DNA of 64,000 nt from UBA1756 sp045222555 (GCA_045222555.1 JBGUYY010000019.1:1-64000), one strand, 5' to 3'; positions 52,934 to 62,732 are shown, numbered from the stretch's first letter. The notes: generated from the letters alone by a model not told the origin. Translations and numbers: made by a program.

Positions 52934-52941
52934 TACTTTTG
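52934..52941 (+). promoter_or_regulatory. -7 box of the C10 peptidase gene
   Basis: TACTTTTG followed by TGCCC, 19 bases before the ATG at 52960. Confidence 0.65.
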
Positions 52942-52959
52942 TGCCCTTAAATTTTTAAC

Positions 52960-55110
52960 ATGAAAAAACTTCTTTTACCCCTTATTATTTTTGCACTTAT
53001 GCCGTTTTCAGTTTTTGCGGATGGAGTGCCGGCATCAAGAGTTATCCATTTGGGATGCAATGCTTTCCAGCAGCGCACGCAGCAGGTGGCAGTGGTCAAG
53101 ACTGTGGATTTCCTGACGGAAGGCAGCGATACGCTGATGGCCATTCTGCATTTCCAGAACGGAGGCTTCCTGATTATGGCCGCTGATGATGCTTTCTCAC
53201 CGGTGGTCGGCTACTCGTTCGACGAGGATTTCCCGCTCGACAACTCGGCTCCGGCAGCACTTTACTGGCTGAACGGTTATAAGGAGATGGTGTATCAGGC
53301 TCGCTTGCAGCACGCTACTGCTACTGAAGAGGTGGCTCGTCAGTGGCTGGAACTTGAAGGTACTGGTACCCGCGCCAACCGTAGTGTGGTGGTGGCTCCG
53401 CTGTTGCTTTCCAAGTGGAACCAGAGCAAGTACTATAACGACCTCTGTCCCGCCGACGAGGCTTCGCCATACGGTTACGGCGGCCATGTGCCGTGCGGCT
53501 GCGTGGCCCTCGCTATGGCTTCGGTCATCCACTACTATCGTTATCCCGCTACTGGACAGGGCAGCCATGGCTATCAATCCAACTATGGCTATCACTCGGT
53601 TAACTATGGTCAGCAGACCTATAACTACAATGTCATGCCCTATTCGCTGACCAAGAAGAACAATGAAGTCGCCAAGCTGATTTACCATTGCGGCATTGCT
53701 GTTGAAATGTATTATGATCCAGAGGGTTCTGGTGCACAGACGGGCGACTGCAAGGATGCGTTGAAGAATTATTACAAGTATGACAACGACGTAGCTACTG
53801 CATCCCGTGGCGGTGGCTGGGGACCGTGGGGCGGTAATGGCTACTCTGATGAAGAGTGGATCAATCTGTTGAAGGGAGATCTTGACAACGGTTATCCGAT
53901 TATCTATAGTGGTACCAACGAAAACGAGGGTGGTCATGCTTTTGTATGCGATGGCTATGATTCCGACAACCTTTTCCATTTCAACTTCGGCTGGGGTGGC
54001 ACCAACAACGGTTACTACACCGTGGCCACCAACGGCAGCAATGCGGTGGGAGGCTTCACCTCATGGCAGAGCGTGGTCTATCATATTCATCCTCCTTTCA
54101 ACAACAATAGCTATCCCTATTATTGCCAGGGTACGGTTACGGTCAACGCTTCAGCGGGCTCGTTGGAGGACGGTAGCGCTCATCTTGATTATCAGAATAA
54201 TATGACATGCAACTACATCATCCAGCCCGAAAATGGCAAGTCGATTACGATTGGAGTTGTGGATTTGGATTTGCAGGACGGTCATGATTACCTGCGCATT
54301 TACGATGCCAACCCCGACGATGGCGGCAACTTGGTGGCTGAATATACAGGTAATACCTTCAACCCATCGGATTGTCCTTTCATTCAGGGACCTATGGCCT
54401 ACCTGCGTTTCACCACCGACTGGTCGGGTACAGACGCTGGCTGGAAGATTCGTTTTACCACCAAGCGTTATGTTACCTGCACAGCCAATACCGTTTATAC
54501 GACTCCAACAGGTTCGTTTGAGGATGGAAGCGGTGACGAGAGCTATGCACAGGATGCAACTTGTTCATGGACCATCAAGCCGCAGAACGCAAGCTATGTG
54601 AGCCTCACTTTCACGCAGTTTGACTTGAGCAGCGAGGATATGGTGATGGTGTATAACGGCGAGGCCGAAACCGAAGAGCAGCTGATGGGTACCTATACAG
54701 GAAGCACCCTTCCCAATGCGCTTTTGAGCAATACGGGTGTGATGAAGGTGCGTTTCATCAGCGACAACTACTTGGAACGCTCCGGTTTTGCTGCTTCGTG
54801 GATCTCCGATGGAGAAGAAATCCAAGATCCTGAAGATCCTGAAAATGGAGTGAGCGACCACAGCAATTTCTCGTTAGAGGTTTACCCCAACCCCGCCCGC
54901 GAACAGGTCAGCGTGCTGGTACCCGCCCGTTTCCATGACGGACAGCTACGGATTGCTGATATGAACGGACGTGTGTTGCGCACCCTCCCGGTGAACAGCC
55001 ACAGTGAACTGAATGAGTTCTCTGTGAGTGACCTTCCTGCCGGTGTGTATGTGATTTCGGTGCAAAATGACCATGAAATCGCATTCAAGAAGTTGATTGT
55101 CAATAGATAA
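52960..55110 (+). CDS. Secreted C10 (streptopain-type) cysteine protease with T9SS domain
   Basis: A 716-residue protein. A signal peptide (1-20) is followed by a Spi-like N-terminal propeptide, a C10 peptidase domain with catalytic C181 in CGCVALAMASVIHYYRYP and H326 in GGHAFVCDGYD, then two CUB-like domains (about 385-505 and 510-610; both contain GS-L/F-E-D-G-S and a C-x-Y/W-x-I-x-P strand) and a C-terminal type A sorting domain (LEVYPNPAREQVSVLV to KKLIVNR). It is probably exported and anchored on the surface as a host- or protein-degrading enzyme. The stop overlaps the next ATG by one base, linking it to the S41 protease. Confidence 0.92.
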   Translation: MKKLLLPLIIFALMPFSVFADGVPASRVIHLGCNAFQQRTQQVAVVKTVDFLTEGSDTLMAILHFQNGGFLIMAADDAFSPVVGYSFDEDFPLDNSAPAALYWLNGYKEMVYQARLQHATATEEVARQWLELEGTGTRANRSVVVAPLLLSKWNQSKYYNDLCPADEASPYGYGGHVPCGCVALAMASVIHYYRYPATGQGSHGYQSNYGYHSVNYGQQTYNYNVMPYSLTKKNNEVAKLIYHCGIAVEMYYDPEGSGAQTGDCKDALKNYYKYDNDVATASRGGGWGPWGGNGYSDEEWINLLKGDLDNGYPIIYSGTNENEGGHAFVCDGYDSDNLFHFNFGWGGTNNGYYTVATNGSNAVGGFTSWQSVVYHIHPPFNNNSYPYYCQGTVTVNASAGSLEDGSAHLDYQNNMTCNYIIQPENGKSITIGVVDLDLQDGHDYLRIYDANPDDGGNLVAEYTGNTFNPSDCPFIQGPMAYLRFTTDWSGTDAGWKIRFTTKRYVTCTANTVYTTPTGSFEDGSGDESYAQDATCSWTIKPQNASYVSLTFTQFDLSSEDMVMVYNGEAETEEQLMGTYTGSTLPNALLSNTGVMKVRFISDNYLERSGFAASWISDGEEIQDPEDPENGVSDHSNFSLEVYPNPAREQVSVLVPARFHDGQLRIADMNGRVLRTLPVNSHSELNEFSVSDLPAGVYVISVQNDHEIAFKKLIVNR

Positions 55111-56690
55111 TGGAAACTTTTAATCGCTGGCTGCTGCCTATCACTACCTTCCTTTTCGGGATGGCAGTGGCTCTTTTTCTCGTCAAATACCTTCACCCCA
55201 ACAACTTGGAGAAGTCGGATGGGAAACAGAAGTTCGACGCTGTACTCTCGTATGTTGAGCAGTACTATTGCGATGATGTCAGCGAGGAGAAGTTGTTTGC
55301 CGGCGCCATACAGGGCATGCTCCAGACGCTGGATCCTCACTCTGTTTACGCTACTGCTGAGGAAAACAAGCAGATGCTGGAGTCGCTGGACGGCGGTTTT
55401 GAGGGCGTGGGCATCCAGTTCAACATTATGAACGATACGGTAATGGTGGTGGCGGTCATCTCAGGCGGCCCCTCCGAGAAGGTGGGTATTCTTGCTGGAG
55501 ACCGCATCGTTTCGGTTGACGGCGAGAAAATCGCCGGTGTGCATATCGCGCAAGAGCGAGTGTTCAAGCTGTTGCGCGGCAAAAAAGGCACTAAGGTGAA
55601 GGTCGGCATCCTCCGCCCAGGAAGCAAGAAAGAGACTTCCTATACCATCGTCCGCGACCAGATTCCCACCAACACCCTCGATGTGGCCTATATGCTGAAC
55701 AAGCATGTCGGCTATATCAAGCTCGACCAGTTCGGCGAGAAGACCGATGCTGAGTTTGTAGCGGCGGTGAACAAGCTGAAACAGCGTGGCATGACCGACC
55801 TTGTGCTTGATTTGCGCGGCAATGGCGGTGGCTATCTCACCGCAGCTATTCGTATCTGCGATGCTTTTCTCCCTAAGGGTGAGAGAATTGTCTATACTGA
55901 AGGCAAGAATGTAAAGAGAGAAGAGGTGTATGCCACCGCTGCCGGGTGCTTCGAGACCGGCCGTGTGGTGGTGCTGATTGACGACTTCAGCGCATCTGCC
56001 AGTGAGATTGTGGCGGGTGCCATCCAGGACAACGACCGGGGCACTGTTATCGGCCGCCGCTCTTTCGGCAAAGGCCTCGTGCAGCAGTCGTTCGAACTGC
56101 CCGACGGCTCTTCGGTGCGCCTTACCGTGGCCCGCTACCATACCCCCAGCGGACGCTGCATCCAGCGCAACTACTCCGCCGGCACCGAGGATTACTACGA
56201 AGATCTGTTGCGCCGCTATGAAAACGGCGAGATGGACAATGCCGACAGCATCAAGTTCGACAAGAGCCTGCGCTATACTACCAAGAAAGGCCGCACCGTG
56301 TATGGTGGCGGCGGTATTATGCCCGACATTTTCGTGCCGCTTGACAGAGATTCCAATGTGTTGGCAGCCAACGAGATCATCAATTCAGGACTGCTCACCG
56401 AGTATGCTTTCAATTTCGCCAACCAAAACAAAGAACAGCTGTTGAAGAGCTACCCCACCGCTGCAGCATATTGCAGCCGCATGACGCTGCCGACCCATGT
56501 GGAGCAGGATTTCCTCTCTTTCTATCAGAAGAAAAAAGGTGAGGTGAACCTCAACGCAGCTGCCTCCAAGGAGCTGAGACTTTGGCTGAAAGCAATGATT
56601 GGCAGAAATCTGTATCAGGAAGAAGGCTTCTATCCCGTCATTAACACCTCCGACAAGGTGATTAAGCGAGCGTTGGAAGAGCTGCAATAA
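55110..56690 (+). CDS. S41 family C-terminal processing peptidase
   Basis: A 526-residue periplasmic or membrane-anchored serine protease. It has an N-terminal membrane segment, a PDZ domain (FEGVGIQFNIMNDTVMVVAV, GPSEKVGILAGDRIVSVDGE), and an S41 catalytic domain with DLRGNGGGYLTAA, the Ser in DDFSASASEIVAGA and Lys in RSFGKGLVQQSF. CtpA-like proteases trim periplasmic proteins. Coupled translation with the C10 protease (TAATG overlap) suggests joint expression; whether it processes that protein is inference. Its 3' end overlaps the convergent FAD oxidoreductase gene by 29 bases. Confidence 0.94.
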   Translation: METFNRWLLPITTFLFGMAVALFLVKYLHPNNLEKSDGKQKFDAVLSYVEQYYCDDVSEEKLFAGAIQGMLQTLDPHSVYATAEENKQMLESLDGGFEGVGIQFNIMNDTVMVVAVISGGPSEKVGILAGDRIVSVDGEKIAGVHIAQERVFKLLRGKKGTKVKVGILRPGSKKETSYTIVRDQIPTNTLDVAYMLNKHVGYIKLDQFGEKTDAEFVAAVNKLKQRGMTDLVLDLRGNGGGYLTAAIRICDAFLPKGERIVYTEGKNVKREEVYATAAGCFETGRVVVLIDDFSASASEIVAGAIQDNDRGTVIGRRSFGKGLVQQSFELPDGSSVRLTVARYHTPSGRCIQRNYSAGTEDYYEDLLRRYENGEMDNADSIKFDKSLRYTTKKGRTVYGGGGIMPDIFVPLDRDSNVLAANEIINSGLLTEYAFNFANQNKEQLLKSYPTAAAYCSRMTLPTHVEQDFLSFYQKKKGEVNLNAAASKELRLWLKAMIGRNLYQEEGFYPVINTSDKVIKRALEELQ

Positions 56691-58119
56691 TCTGTTCGCA
56701 AGTGATTTTGGAAGTCACGGTAACGCCTAAAACACCGTGGAAATTGATGCTTTGTCCGGTCATGAACAGGTTGGGTAGCGGTGTTCGGGTGGGCAACATG
56801 GTGACCATCAGGTTGTTGCAGTCGGTGCAGATGCCGTAGGCGCTGCCTTCGTAGGTGCCAGTATAATCGCGGTAGGTGAGGGGAGTGGAGGTGAAAATCT
56901 GTTCGATATTTCCTTTTAATTCAGGAAGATAGGGAAGCACTTGTGCGATGGCATCTTCGGCACGCTGCTGCTTGAAGGCTTCGTAGTCGCCGGGACGGTG
57001 CATCGGACTGCTGTCGGCCCATTGCGACACCTCTTGCCAGTACATGGGCATGAAGAGGTCGATGTTGCGGGTGTATTCGCCGCCATCGGTCGGTACCGAG
57101 AAGTGTACGCCGATAGAGCGGGTGCGGCCGTCGATGGGCTGTTCGGCGGTGCGCCACAGCTCGGGCTGATGATGTACGAACAGGTTTCGGTTGCGGTATT
57201 TTACGCTGTTTTCTTTGATGAGAAGATGAACGGTAAAAACGCCGAAACTGTTATGTAAATTATGGATTCTTTGTATATAACGCTTTCTTAATGCGCCTTC
57301 TGGAAGAAGGGGGAACAGGGTGTTGGGGTGGATGTCGGAAACCACCAAGTCGCAGGCGATTTCCTCCTCGCCATTGATGGTGATGCCGCACACCTGCTCG
57401 TTCTCTACCTGTATGCCAGTGACGCGTGCCTTCGTGCGCACGTCGCCCCCCTGCTGACGGATGCCCGCTGCTAACGTGTTGGCAATCACCTGTCCGCCGC
57501 CCACCAGCCGCCACGCACTCTGGATGAAGGTGCCATTGATCTGCGCAAACAGATAGAACGGCAGCGACTCTGCCTGCAAGTCCATCTTCAACGAGGTGGC
57601 CGACAGTACGTTGCGCAATTTTTCATCAGAAATGTTCTGCTGCAGGAAATGATAGGCGGAGGTGGCCATCAGTTCGCGGGAGGTGGGATTGTAAGCCATC
57701 TTGCTGAAATCTTGCAGTCCCTCCTGCGCGTGCTTCAGTACATCGGCATAGCGTTGCAGCTCCTCGCGCTGTGTAGGAAATTGCTTCGCTAATTCTTCCG
57801 CAAATTCTTCGTAACCATTACGGTAAACAAATCTTTCCCCATCTATAAAAACCTCATCAAATCCATCTTTATCCAGTTCTTTCCATGGCAAATTCAGCAG
57901 ATTGAACTCCTCAAACAGACGGTACAAGACTTCTCCTTCGCCCATTCCCCCCACATAATGAAAGCCAGTATCGAAATGATGGCCTTTGCGCACAAACGAC
58001 TGCAGACAGCCGCCAATCTGTGCTCCCTGTTCCAGAACACAAACTTCAAATCCTTGTTTGCTAAGCAAATAGCCGCATTCCAATCCGCCTAAACCAGCTC
58101 CTATGATGACAATTTTCAT
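56662..58119 (-). CDS. FAD-dependent oxidoreductase, CrtI/retinol-saturase-like
   Basis: A 485-residue flavoprotein starting IVIIGAGLGGLECGYLLSKQ with the following VLEQGAQIGGCLQSF, a complete Rossmann GxGxxG FAD site. Similarity along the chain is to the phytoene desaturase/retinol saturase group (NAD(P)/FAD amine-oxidase-like). Substrates in Bacteroidota are usually unknown; no carotenoid genes are adjacent. It ends inside the S41 gene. Confidence 0.9.
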   Translation of the reverse strand: MKIVIIGAGLGGLECGYLLSKQGFEVCVLEQGAQIGGCLQSFVRKGHHFDTGFHYVGGMGEGEVLYRLFEEFNLLNLPWKELDKDGFDEVFIDGERFVYRNGYEEFAEELAKQFPTQREELQRYADVLKHAQEGLQDFSKMAYNPTSRELMATSAYHFLQQNISDEKLRNVLSATSLKMDLQAESLPFYLFAQINGTFIQSAWRLVGGGQVIANTLAAGIRQQGGDVRTKARVTGIQVENEQVCGITINGEEEIACDLVVSDIHPNTLFPLLPEGALRKRYIQRIHNLHNSFGVFTVHLLIKENSVKYRNRNLFVHHQPELWRTAEQPIDGRTRSIGVHFSVPTDGGEYTRNIDLFMPMYWQEVSQWADSSPMHRPGDYEAFKQQRAEDAIAQVLPYLPELKGNIEQIFTSTPLTYRDYTGTYEGSAYGICTDCNNLMVTMLPTRTPLPNLFMTGQSINFHGVLGVTVTSKITCEQIIAALPTLA

Positions 58120-58145
58120 ATTGTTGATGGGGTTAAAAAGGATGA

Positions 58146-60653
58146 CTAAAAGTCCACCGCCAGCTTGAGGTTGATGGTTCGGCTGGTGAGGTAGTTGGGC
58201 ACCGAGGTCATCACATTGTTGATGTCAGTGACCCACAGGTATGACGATACGTTGTTGATGTTGAGGATGTTGAACACTTCGAGGAAGAGTCCGGCATTTT
58301 TGATGGAGCGCAGGAATTTGCTGTTATGTTTCATGCGGTCGCGGCTCTGTTCGAGGAACATGTACGAGAAGCCGATGTCCACGCGGCGGTACCAGGGCGA
58401 GCGATATACCTGCTGGTAGCGTTGTGCGTTGGGTGGTCCGTAGGGTAAGCCACTGGCAAACACGAAGTTGAGATGTACGCGCAGCGGGGTGTAGAAGGGG
58501 ATGTGGTCTTGGAAGAAAATGTTGATGGCAAACCGCTGGTCGGAAGGACGCGGGATGTAGCCAGGTTCCACATAGTTGCCGTTCTTATCGATATAGTAAT
58601 CGTTGAGTAGGTCTTCGGCGGTCTTCATCAGCGAGAGGGAAATCCATGACTCTATTCCTCTGATGAACTCGCCGCTCAGCTTGACATCAATACCGGTGGC
58701 ATAGCCTTTTGCATCGTTTTCGGCAGAATAGATAATCTGCACGTTGTCAATGCTATAAGAGATGAGGTCGGTAAGATATTTGTAGTAAGCCTCTCCGGTG
58801 AGTTTGAACGGCCGGTTCCATATCCGGAAGGAGTAGTCGGCGGAGAGGGCCAGCTGGTAGGAGTGTTGCGACCGGATGCTGCGGTTGAGGGTGCCGTCGG
58901 GACGGCGCATCTCGCGGTAGAAGGGCGGCTGGTAGTAGCTTCCGGCTTTCAGGCGAAATACCCACTGATGTTTCCATTGCGGGGTGAATGCGAGGATAAA
59001 GCGAGGCGACACGGTAAACTCCTTGTTGAAGGTCCAGTAGTGCGCCCGCAAGCCGCTGTTAAGCACCCACTTGCCGTCGGCATCTATCTTCCAGGTGGAT
59101 TGTATGAACGCGTTGAGTCTGACTGTGTTGAGGGCGTTGTCGGCGGTGAAGAAGGTGCCGAAGTCCAAGATGCGTGAGGGGTCGTTCCATGCTACTTCCT
59201 CACCGGGGGTGGTGGGGAGGTAGGGAAGGGTGTAGCCGCTCGAGTCGAACAGCGTCCACTCTTTGATGTGGTCGTTGATAATCTCGTTCTGCACTTTCAC
59301 GCCCCATTCGATTTTGTTGCTGGGGAAGACGTGCTGTCCGCGCAGATCGGCGGTGGCCACGATGGCGGCAAGCCGGTTGCGGGCGTGTTCGAGGAAAGTA
59401 CCGTAGCCGCGCACGTCGGTCACCTGTGCGATGTCATCGCTCTCGCTGCCCAAGTCGGCCTCGATGTCGCTCAGCCAGTACTGGCTTTGCAGGTCGTAAG
59501 TCTCGGTCTCTTTGGCGTAATAGGAGGAAAGGATCAGTCGGTACTGGTCGCGCTGGTTGGGCTCGTAGGTCAGTGTGAGGCCGCCTAAATAGTTCTCGTA
59601 GTTGTCTACCTCCTGTCCGTCGTAATAGATGGTGATTCTTCTCGACTGGGCGAATGTGCCGAAGTTGGTCTCGCGGTCCTCGGGGATGTATTTGTAGCTG
59701 TTGCGTGAGAAGTTGCCTAAAAGGTCGAGGCTCCATTTGTCCGACAGCTTCCAGGTCAGCAGCATCTGCAGGTCGAAGAAGTTAGGCTTGTAGGTGCCTT
59801 TGGTCTCCAATGATCGGAAGAGGTAGCTGTTGGTCTTGTAGCGGGCGCCCACGAGGAAGGTGAATTTGTTGTTGACATTGCCCTCTGCATAGGCGGTGGC
59901 GCCGAGGAAGCTGAGGGTGAAGCCGCCGCCGTAGGTCACTGGCTTTTTGTACTCCACATCCAGCACCGATGACATCTTGTCGCCGTATTTCGCCTCGAAG
60001 CCGCCGGCCGAGAAACGCACGTTCTTGGCGAGGTCGAGGTTCACGAAGCCCATTCCTTCCTGTTGGGCGCTGCGCACGAGGAAGGGACGGTAGATCTGTA
60101 TGTCGTTCACAAACACCAAGTTCTCGTCGTAGTTGCCGCCGCGTACATTATACTGGTTGCTCAGCTCGTTGGTGGACGATGCGCCCGGCATCGACTTGAT
60201 GAGTGCCTCCACTCCGCCGCTTGGAGTCGGCATGGTGAACGATGCTTTCGGGTCGATGCGCGTGTACGAGTCGGCGTACTTGTCGGTCACCGTCAGTCCG
60301 TCCAGCAGCTCGCCATTGGCGATCAGCACCATCACGATGCTGGTGTCGGTGCCGCGGGCCACTTTCACGTAGAGGGTGGTGTCGCGGTAAGAAATGTGCT
60401 GGAAATGCACCCCGATTTCGCGGTTCACTGGAATGGTGATGGAGAAGTTTCCCTCTGCTTGGCTGAAAATGGTGGTGCTGTTGTGGGCGGTTGTAATCAG
60501 CACATTCTCAACGGGATTGCCGTAGGTGTCCATCACACGGCCTTTCAGCTGGGTGGTATATTGCCCCCATGCCGGCATCATGCCGAAAAACAGCAGCAGC
60601 CACAGCAAAGTAGCGGGTTTGAAATGCAGGAAAGTTCTTGTTTTTGCAATCAC
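58146..60653 (-). CDS. TonB-dependent receptor
   Basis: An 835-residue outer-membrane receptor. After a signal peptide ending AWGQ it has a carboxypeptidase-like domain (QLKGRVMDTYGNPVENVLIT), a plug (about 130-230; IKSMPGASSTNELSNQYNVR) and a 22-strand-type barrel ending INLKLAVDF with terminal F. No SusD-like partner is encoded next to it, so nutrient class cannot be inferred. It follows the oxidoreductase gene at a 26-base distance in the same direction but is transcribed before it. Confidence 0.92.
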   Translation of the reverse strand: MIAKTRTFLHFKPATLLWLLLFFGMMPAWGQYTTQLKGRVMDTYGNPVENVLITTAHNSTTIFSQAEGNFSITIPVNREIGVHFQHISYRDTTLYVKVARGTDTSIVMVLIANGELLDGLTVTDKYADSYTRIDPKASFTMPTPSGGVEALIKSMPGASSTNELSNQYNVRGGNYDENLVFVNDIQIYRPFLVRSAQQEGMGFVNLDLAKNVRFSAGGFEAKYGDKMSSVLDVEYKKPVTYGGGFTLSFLGATAYAEGNVNNKFTFLVGARYKTNSYLFRSLETKGTYKPNFFDLQMLLTWKLSDKWSLDLLGNFSRNSYKYIPEDRETNFGTFAQSRRITIYYDGQEVDNYENYLGGLTLTYEPNQRDQYRLILSSYYAKETETYDLQSQYWLSDIEADLGSESDDIAQVTDVRGYGTFLEHARNRLAAIVATADLRGQHVFPSNKIEWGVKVQNEIINDHIKEWTLFDSSGYTLPYLPTTPGEEVAWNDPSRILDFGTFFTADNALNTVRLNAFIQSTWKIDADGKWVLNSGLRAHYWTFNKEFTVSPRFILAFTPQWKHQWVFRLKAGSYYQPPFYREMRRPDGTLNRSIRSQHSYQLALSADYSFRIWNRPFKLTGEAYYKYLTDLISYSIDNVQIIYSAENDAKGYATGIDVKLSGEFIRGIESWISLSLMKTAEDLLNDYYIDKNGNYVEPGYIPRPSDQRFAINIFFQDHIPFYTPLRVHLNFVFASGLPYGPPNAQRYQQVYRSPWYRRVDIGFSYMFLEQSRDRMKHNSKFLRSIKNAGLFLEVFNILNINNVSSYLWVTDINNVMTSVPNYLTSRTINLKLAVDF

Positions 60654-60741
60654 AAAAAACTATAACTATTTTCCCGCGTTTTTATTGCATGAAAAGCCGA
60701 AAAAGAGAGGTGCGTTTTTTTATAAATGATCAAAGGAGGAA

Positions 60742-62304
60742 TTATTTGTCAAGCGAGAAACTTTCGATGATATAGCCTTTGTGCGCATTGGTCCTGAAAT
60801 AGATTTCGTTGTCATCAACAAGCCATAAGTCGCGAAAATAGTTTTCTCGAATTTCACAATTCATCACGGCTTCACGTACCACTTCGCTGTCGGGAGAGAT
60901 TTTTGCCAGCCTTACGCAGGTGTTCTTTTGTTTATCGAAGATGTCTTGAATGAGGCACATGTCGTCGGGTGAGGAGCTGTTATTGTTGTAAAGCAGGTAG
61001 ATGTCGTTCCCTTTTTGGAAAGAAGAAAACGAAAGTCCCAGTTCCCTGATGTCAAATGAGAATGCACAATAATCACTGGTACGCATCGATGGTCTGTAGG
61101 ATGCCATGTGCTCCTGTAGCTTGCGTATCATGTGGCTTCCACTACTTTCGCCAGACTGATCGAAAGTTTGGTAAAGAATGTCACTGGCGTTAAAGATGTA
61201 GCTTGTGCTGGTGGTGTTATTGATGCCCGGCACTGTCTTGGTGCAGAGTGCGCATTGTTCGCCCAGCATGACAATCTGACCATTGTCCAACTCGTAAATA
61301 TGATGAATATAAACAAAGTATTTAAAACGGGCAACTTTGGCGTTTACGTCTTTAGCTGCTTGCTCGTCAGGAAGCGTGTAGTCGTGAACATCTACAATAT
61401 CTTCCGTATCAGGGTCGAATATGCAAGAAAAATAACCCGAAGAGGGAGTGTATATATCAGGCCCATAGTAGCCGCCAATGAAATATTTCCCATTTTTAAG
61501 CCTTATAATATCAGTGGAGTGGATGTCTCCAAAAGAAAAATGGGGGATTCGGTATTCAATAATGTCTTGTTCTTTGATAAGTGAGATATGTAAAGAGTTG
61601 TCTTGGGAATAGTCAGTTCTGGTTTCAAAGCGAATCATTTTGTCTTTGACATCAAAAGTGGTGAGCAATAAGGCCACTTCGCCGTCGTTGGAAAGGGTCG
61701 CTCCTTGAAAAATCATGCGCTTGCCGCTGACAGCAGGTGTGAAGGATTTGTGGTAAACTTCTTTCCCGTCTTTATCGTAAACAAAAACATAAAAACAAGA
61801 GGACGCTTTTTTGAAATCCACCGCAAGAAGAGTGGCGTGCATGCTGCTGTCAGGTGCCACGATGGAATAGCCGGTCATATAGGCTTTTTTGAGCGAGAAT
61901 ACGGGGGCTGGATCCAACAGACTTGGGCTTTTTTTAGCGATGTGCGCCACTCCATACGTGCATCCAGTCTTTCTGTCAGAATTCAAATAGTCAGCAAAGA
62001 AATAGGGTCCTTCATCGAAAAGAGAGATGAGGTACTGGTCATCTTTGAGGGTCAGGTTTTTATAAGAAATGGAACGCGCCCGTTTGTTGTATATGGCAAT
62101 CTGATGTTTTAATGCGGGTTTCCCTCCCCTAAATTTGGGGAAGATATACATATAAAACTTATCCGGCTCGTTGGAAATCAGATAGGTGCCATATTTGACG
62201 TAATTATACTCTTTTGTGATAGTTACGGGGCGTTTTGTGACTTTTTGTCCCCATGCCATTGTGCCCATCATCGCACAAGCAAGAAAGATAATAAATTTTT
62301 TCAT
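60742..62304 (-). CDS. Hypothetical secreted protein
   Basis: A 520-residue exported protein with signal peptide MKKFIIFLACAMMGTMAWGQ. The mature chain is rich in beta-strand and aromatic residues, with recurrent F-I/Y-G-G-Y-Y and D-x-D-G-K-E-x-Y turns (VYDKDGKEVYHKSF, NGKYFIGGYYGP) that suggest a beta-propeller-like fold. I do not recognise a named family. Composition is AT-rich relative to neighbours. It has its own promoter. Confidence 0.72.
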   Translation of the reverse strand: MKKFIIFLACAMMGTMAWGQKVTKRPVTITKEYNYVKYGTYLISNEPDKFYMYIFPKFRGGKPALKHQIAIYNKRARSISYKNLTLKDDQYLISLFDEGPYFFADYLNSDRKTGCTYGVAHIAKKSPSLLDPAPVFSLKKAYMTGYSIVAPDSSMHATLLAVDFKKASSCFYVFVYDKDGKEVYHKSFTPAVSGKRMIFQGATLSNDGEVALLLTTFDVKDKMIRFETRTDYSQDNSLHISLIKEQDIIEYRIPHFSFGDIHSTDIIRLKNGKYFIGGYYGPDIYTPSSGYFSCIFDPDTEDIVDVHDYTLPDEQAAKDVNAKVARFKYFVYIHHIYELDNGQIVMLGEQCALCTKTVPGINNTTSTSYIFNASDILYQTFDQSGESSGSHMIRKLQEHMASYRPSMRTSDYCAFSFDIRELGLSFSSFQKGNDIYLLYNNNSSSPDDMCLIQDIFDKQKNTCVRLAKISPDSEVVREAVMNCEIRENYFRDLWLVDDNEIYFRTNAHKGYIIESFSLDK

Positions 62305-62385
62305 GGTGGATATTTTATTGTGACCTCTAATGTTTTCTTGTCAGCTTTCATACCTTGAAAACTGAAAAACTGCGCTGCAAATATA

Positions 62386-62393
62386 CAAAGATA
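62386..62393 (-). promoter_or_regulatory. -7 box of the 60742 gene
   Basis: CAAAGATA on the plus strand reads TATCTTTG on the minus strand, directly downstream of the rpmB terminator and about 80 bases before the ATG at 62304. Confidence 0.6.
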
Positions 62394-62397
62394 TTTT

Positions 62398-62430
62398 AAA
62401 AAAAGAACAGCCACCCGAAGGTAGCTGTCC
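62398..62430 (-). terminator. rpmB terminator
   Basis: On the minus strand GGACAGCTACC pairs with GGTGGCTGTTC around a UUCG tetraloop (plus-strand arms 62405-62415 and 62420-62430, two G-T pairs), followed by T7. A UUCG loop makes this an especially stable terminator. Confidence 0.9.
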
Positions 62431-62455
62431 TTTCATAAAATCCCAAACAAAAATT

Positions 62456-62689
62456 TTATAAAACCCTTTTTTTGTCTGCTTCAATAATGCTGTTCCATAC
62501 GCCATTCTTGTTCATGGTGCGCATGGCCTTGGCGGAAACCTTCAGAACTACCCAGTCGTTCAATTCAGGAACGAAAAACTTCTTGGTGTGAAGATTGGGC
62601 TTGAAAGTTCTTTTGGTTTTAATATTGGAATGGGAAACGTAATTCCCGACCATTGCTTTCTTTCCGGTGATTTGACAAACTCTTGAGAT
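62456..62689 (-). CDS. rpmB: 50S ribosomal protein L28 with apparent ATC start
   Basis: L28 of the large subunit. Read from ATC at 62689 the product is 77 residues and begins (M)SRVCQITGKKAMVGNYVSHS, the normal L28 opening with its conserved CQITGKK. The first in-frame ATG is at 62653 and would delete that motif, leaving 65 residues. No ATG, GTG or TTG lies in frame between a stop at 62698-62696 and ATC. ATC differs from ATG by one base. Either a rare ATC initiator or a base error explains this. rpmG does not follow. Confidence 0.88.
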   Translation of the reverse strand: MSRVCQITGKKAMVGNYVSHSNIKTKRTFKPNLHTKKFFVPELNDWVVLKVSAKAMRTMNKNGVWNSIIEADKKRVL

Positions 62690-62732
62690 CTCTCTCTATT
62701 TTTGTGTGTTTATTTCCTTCAAAATTGGGTTG

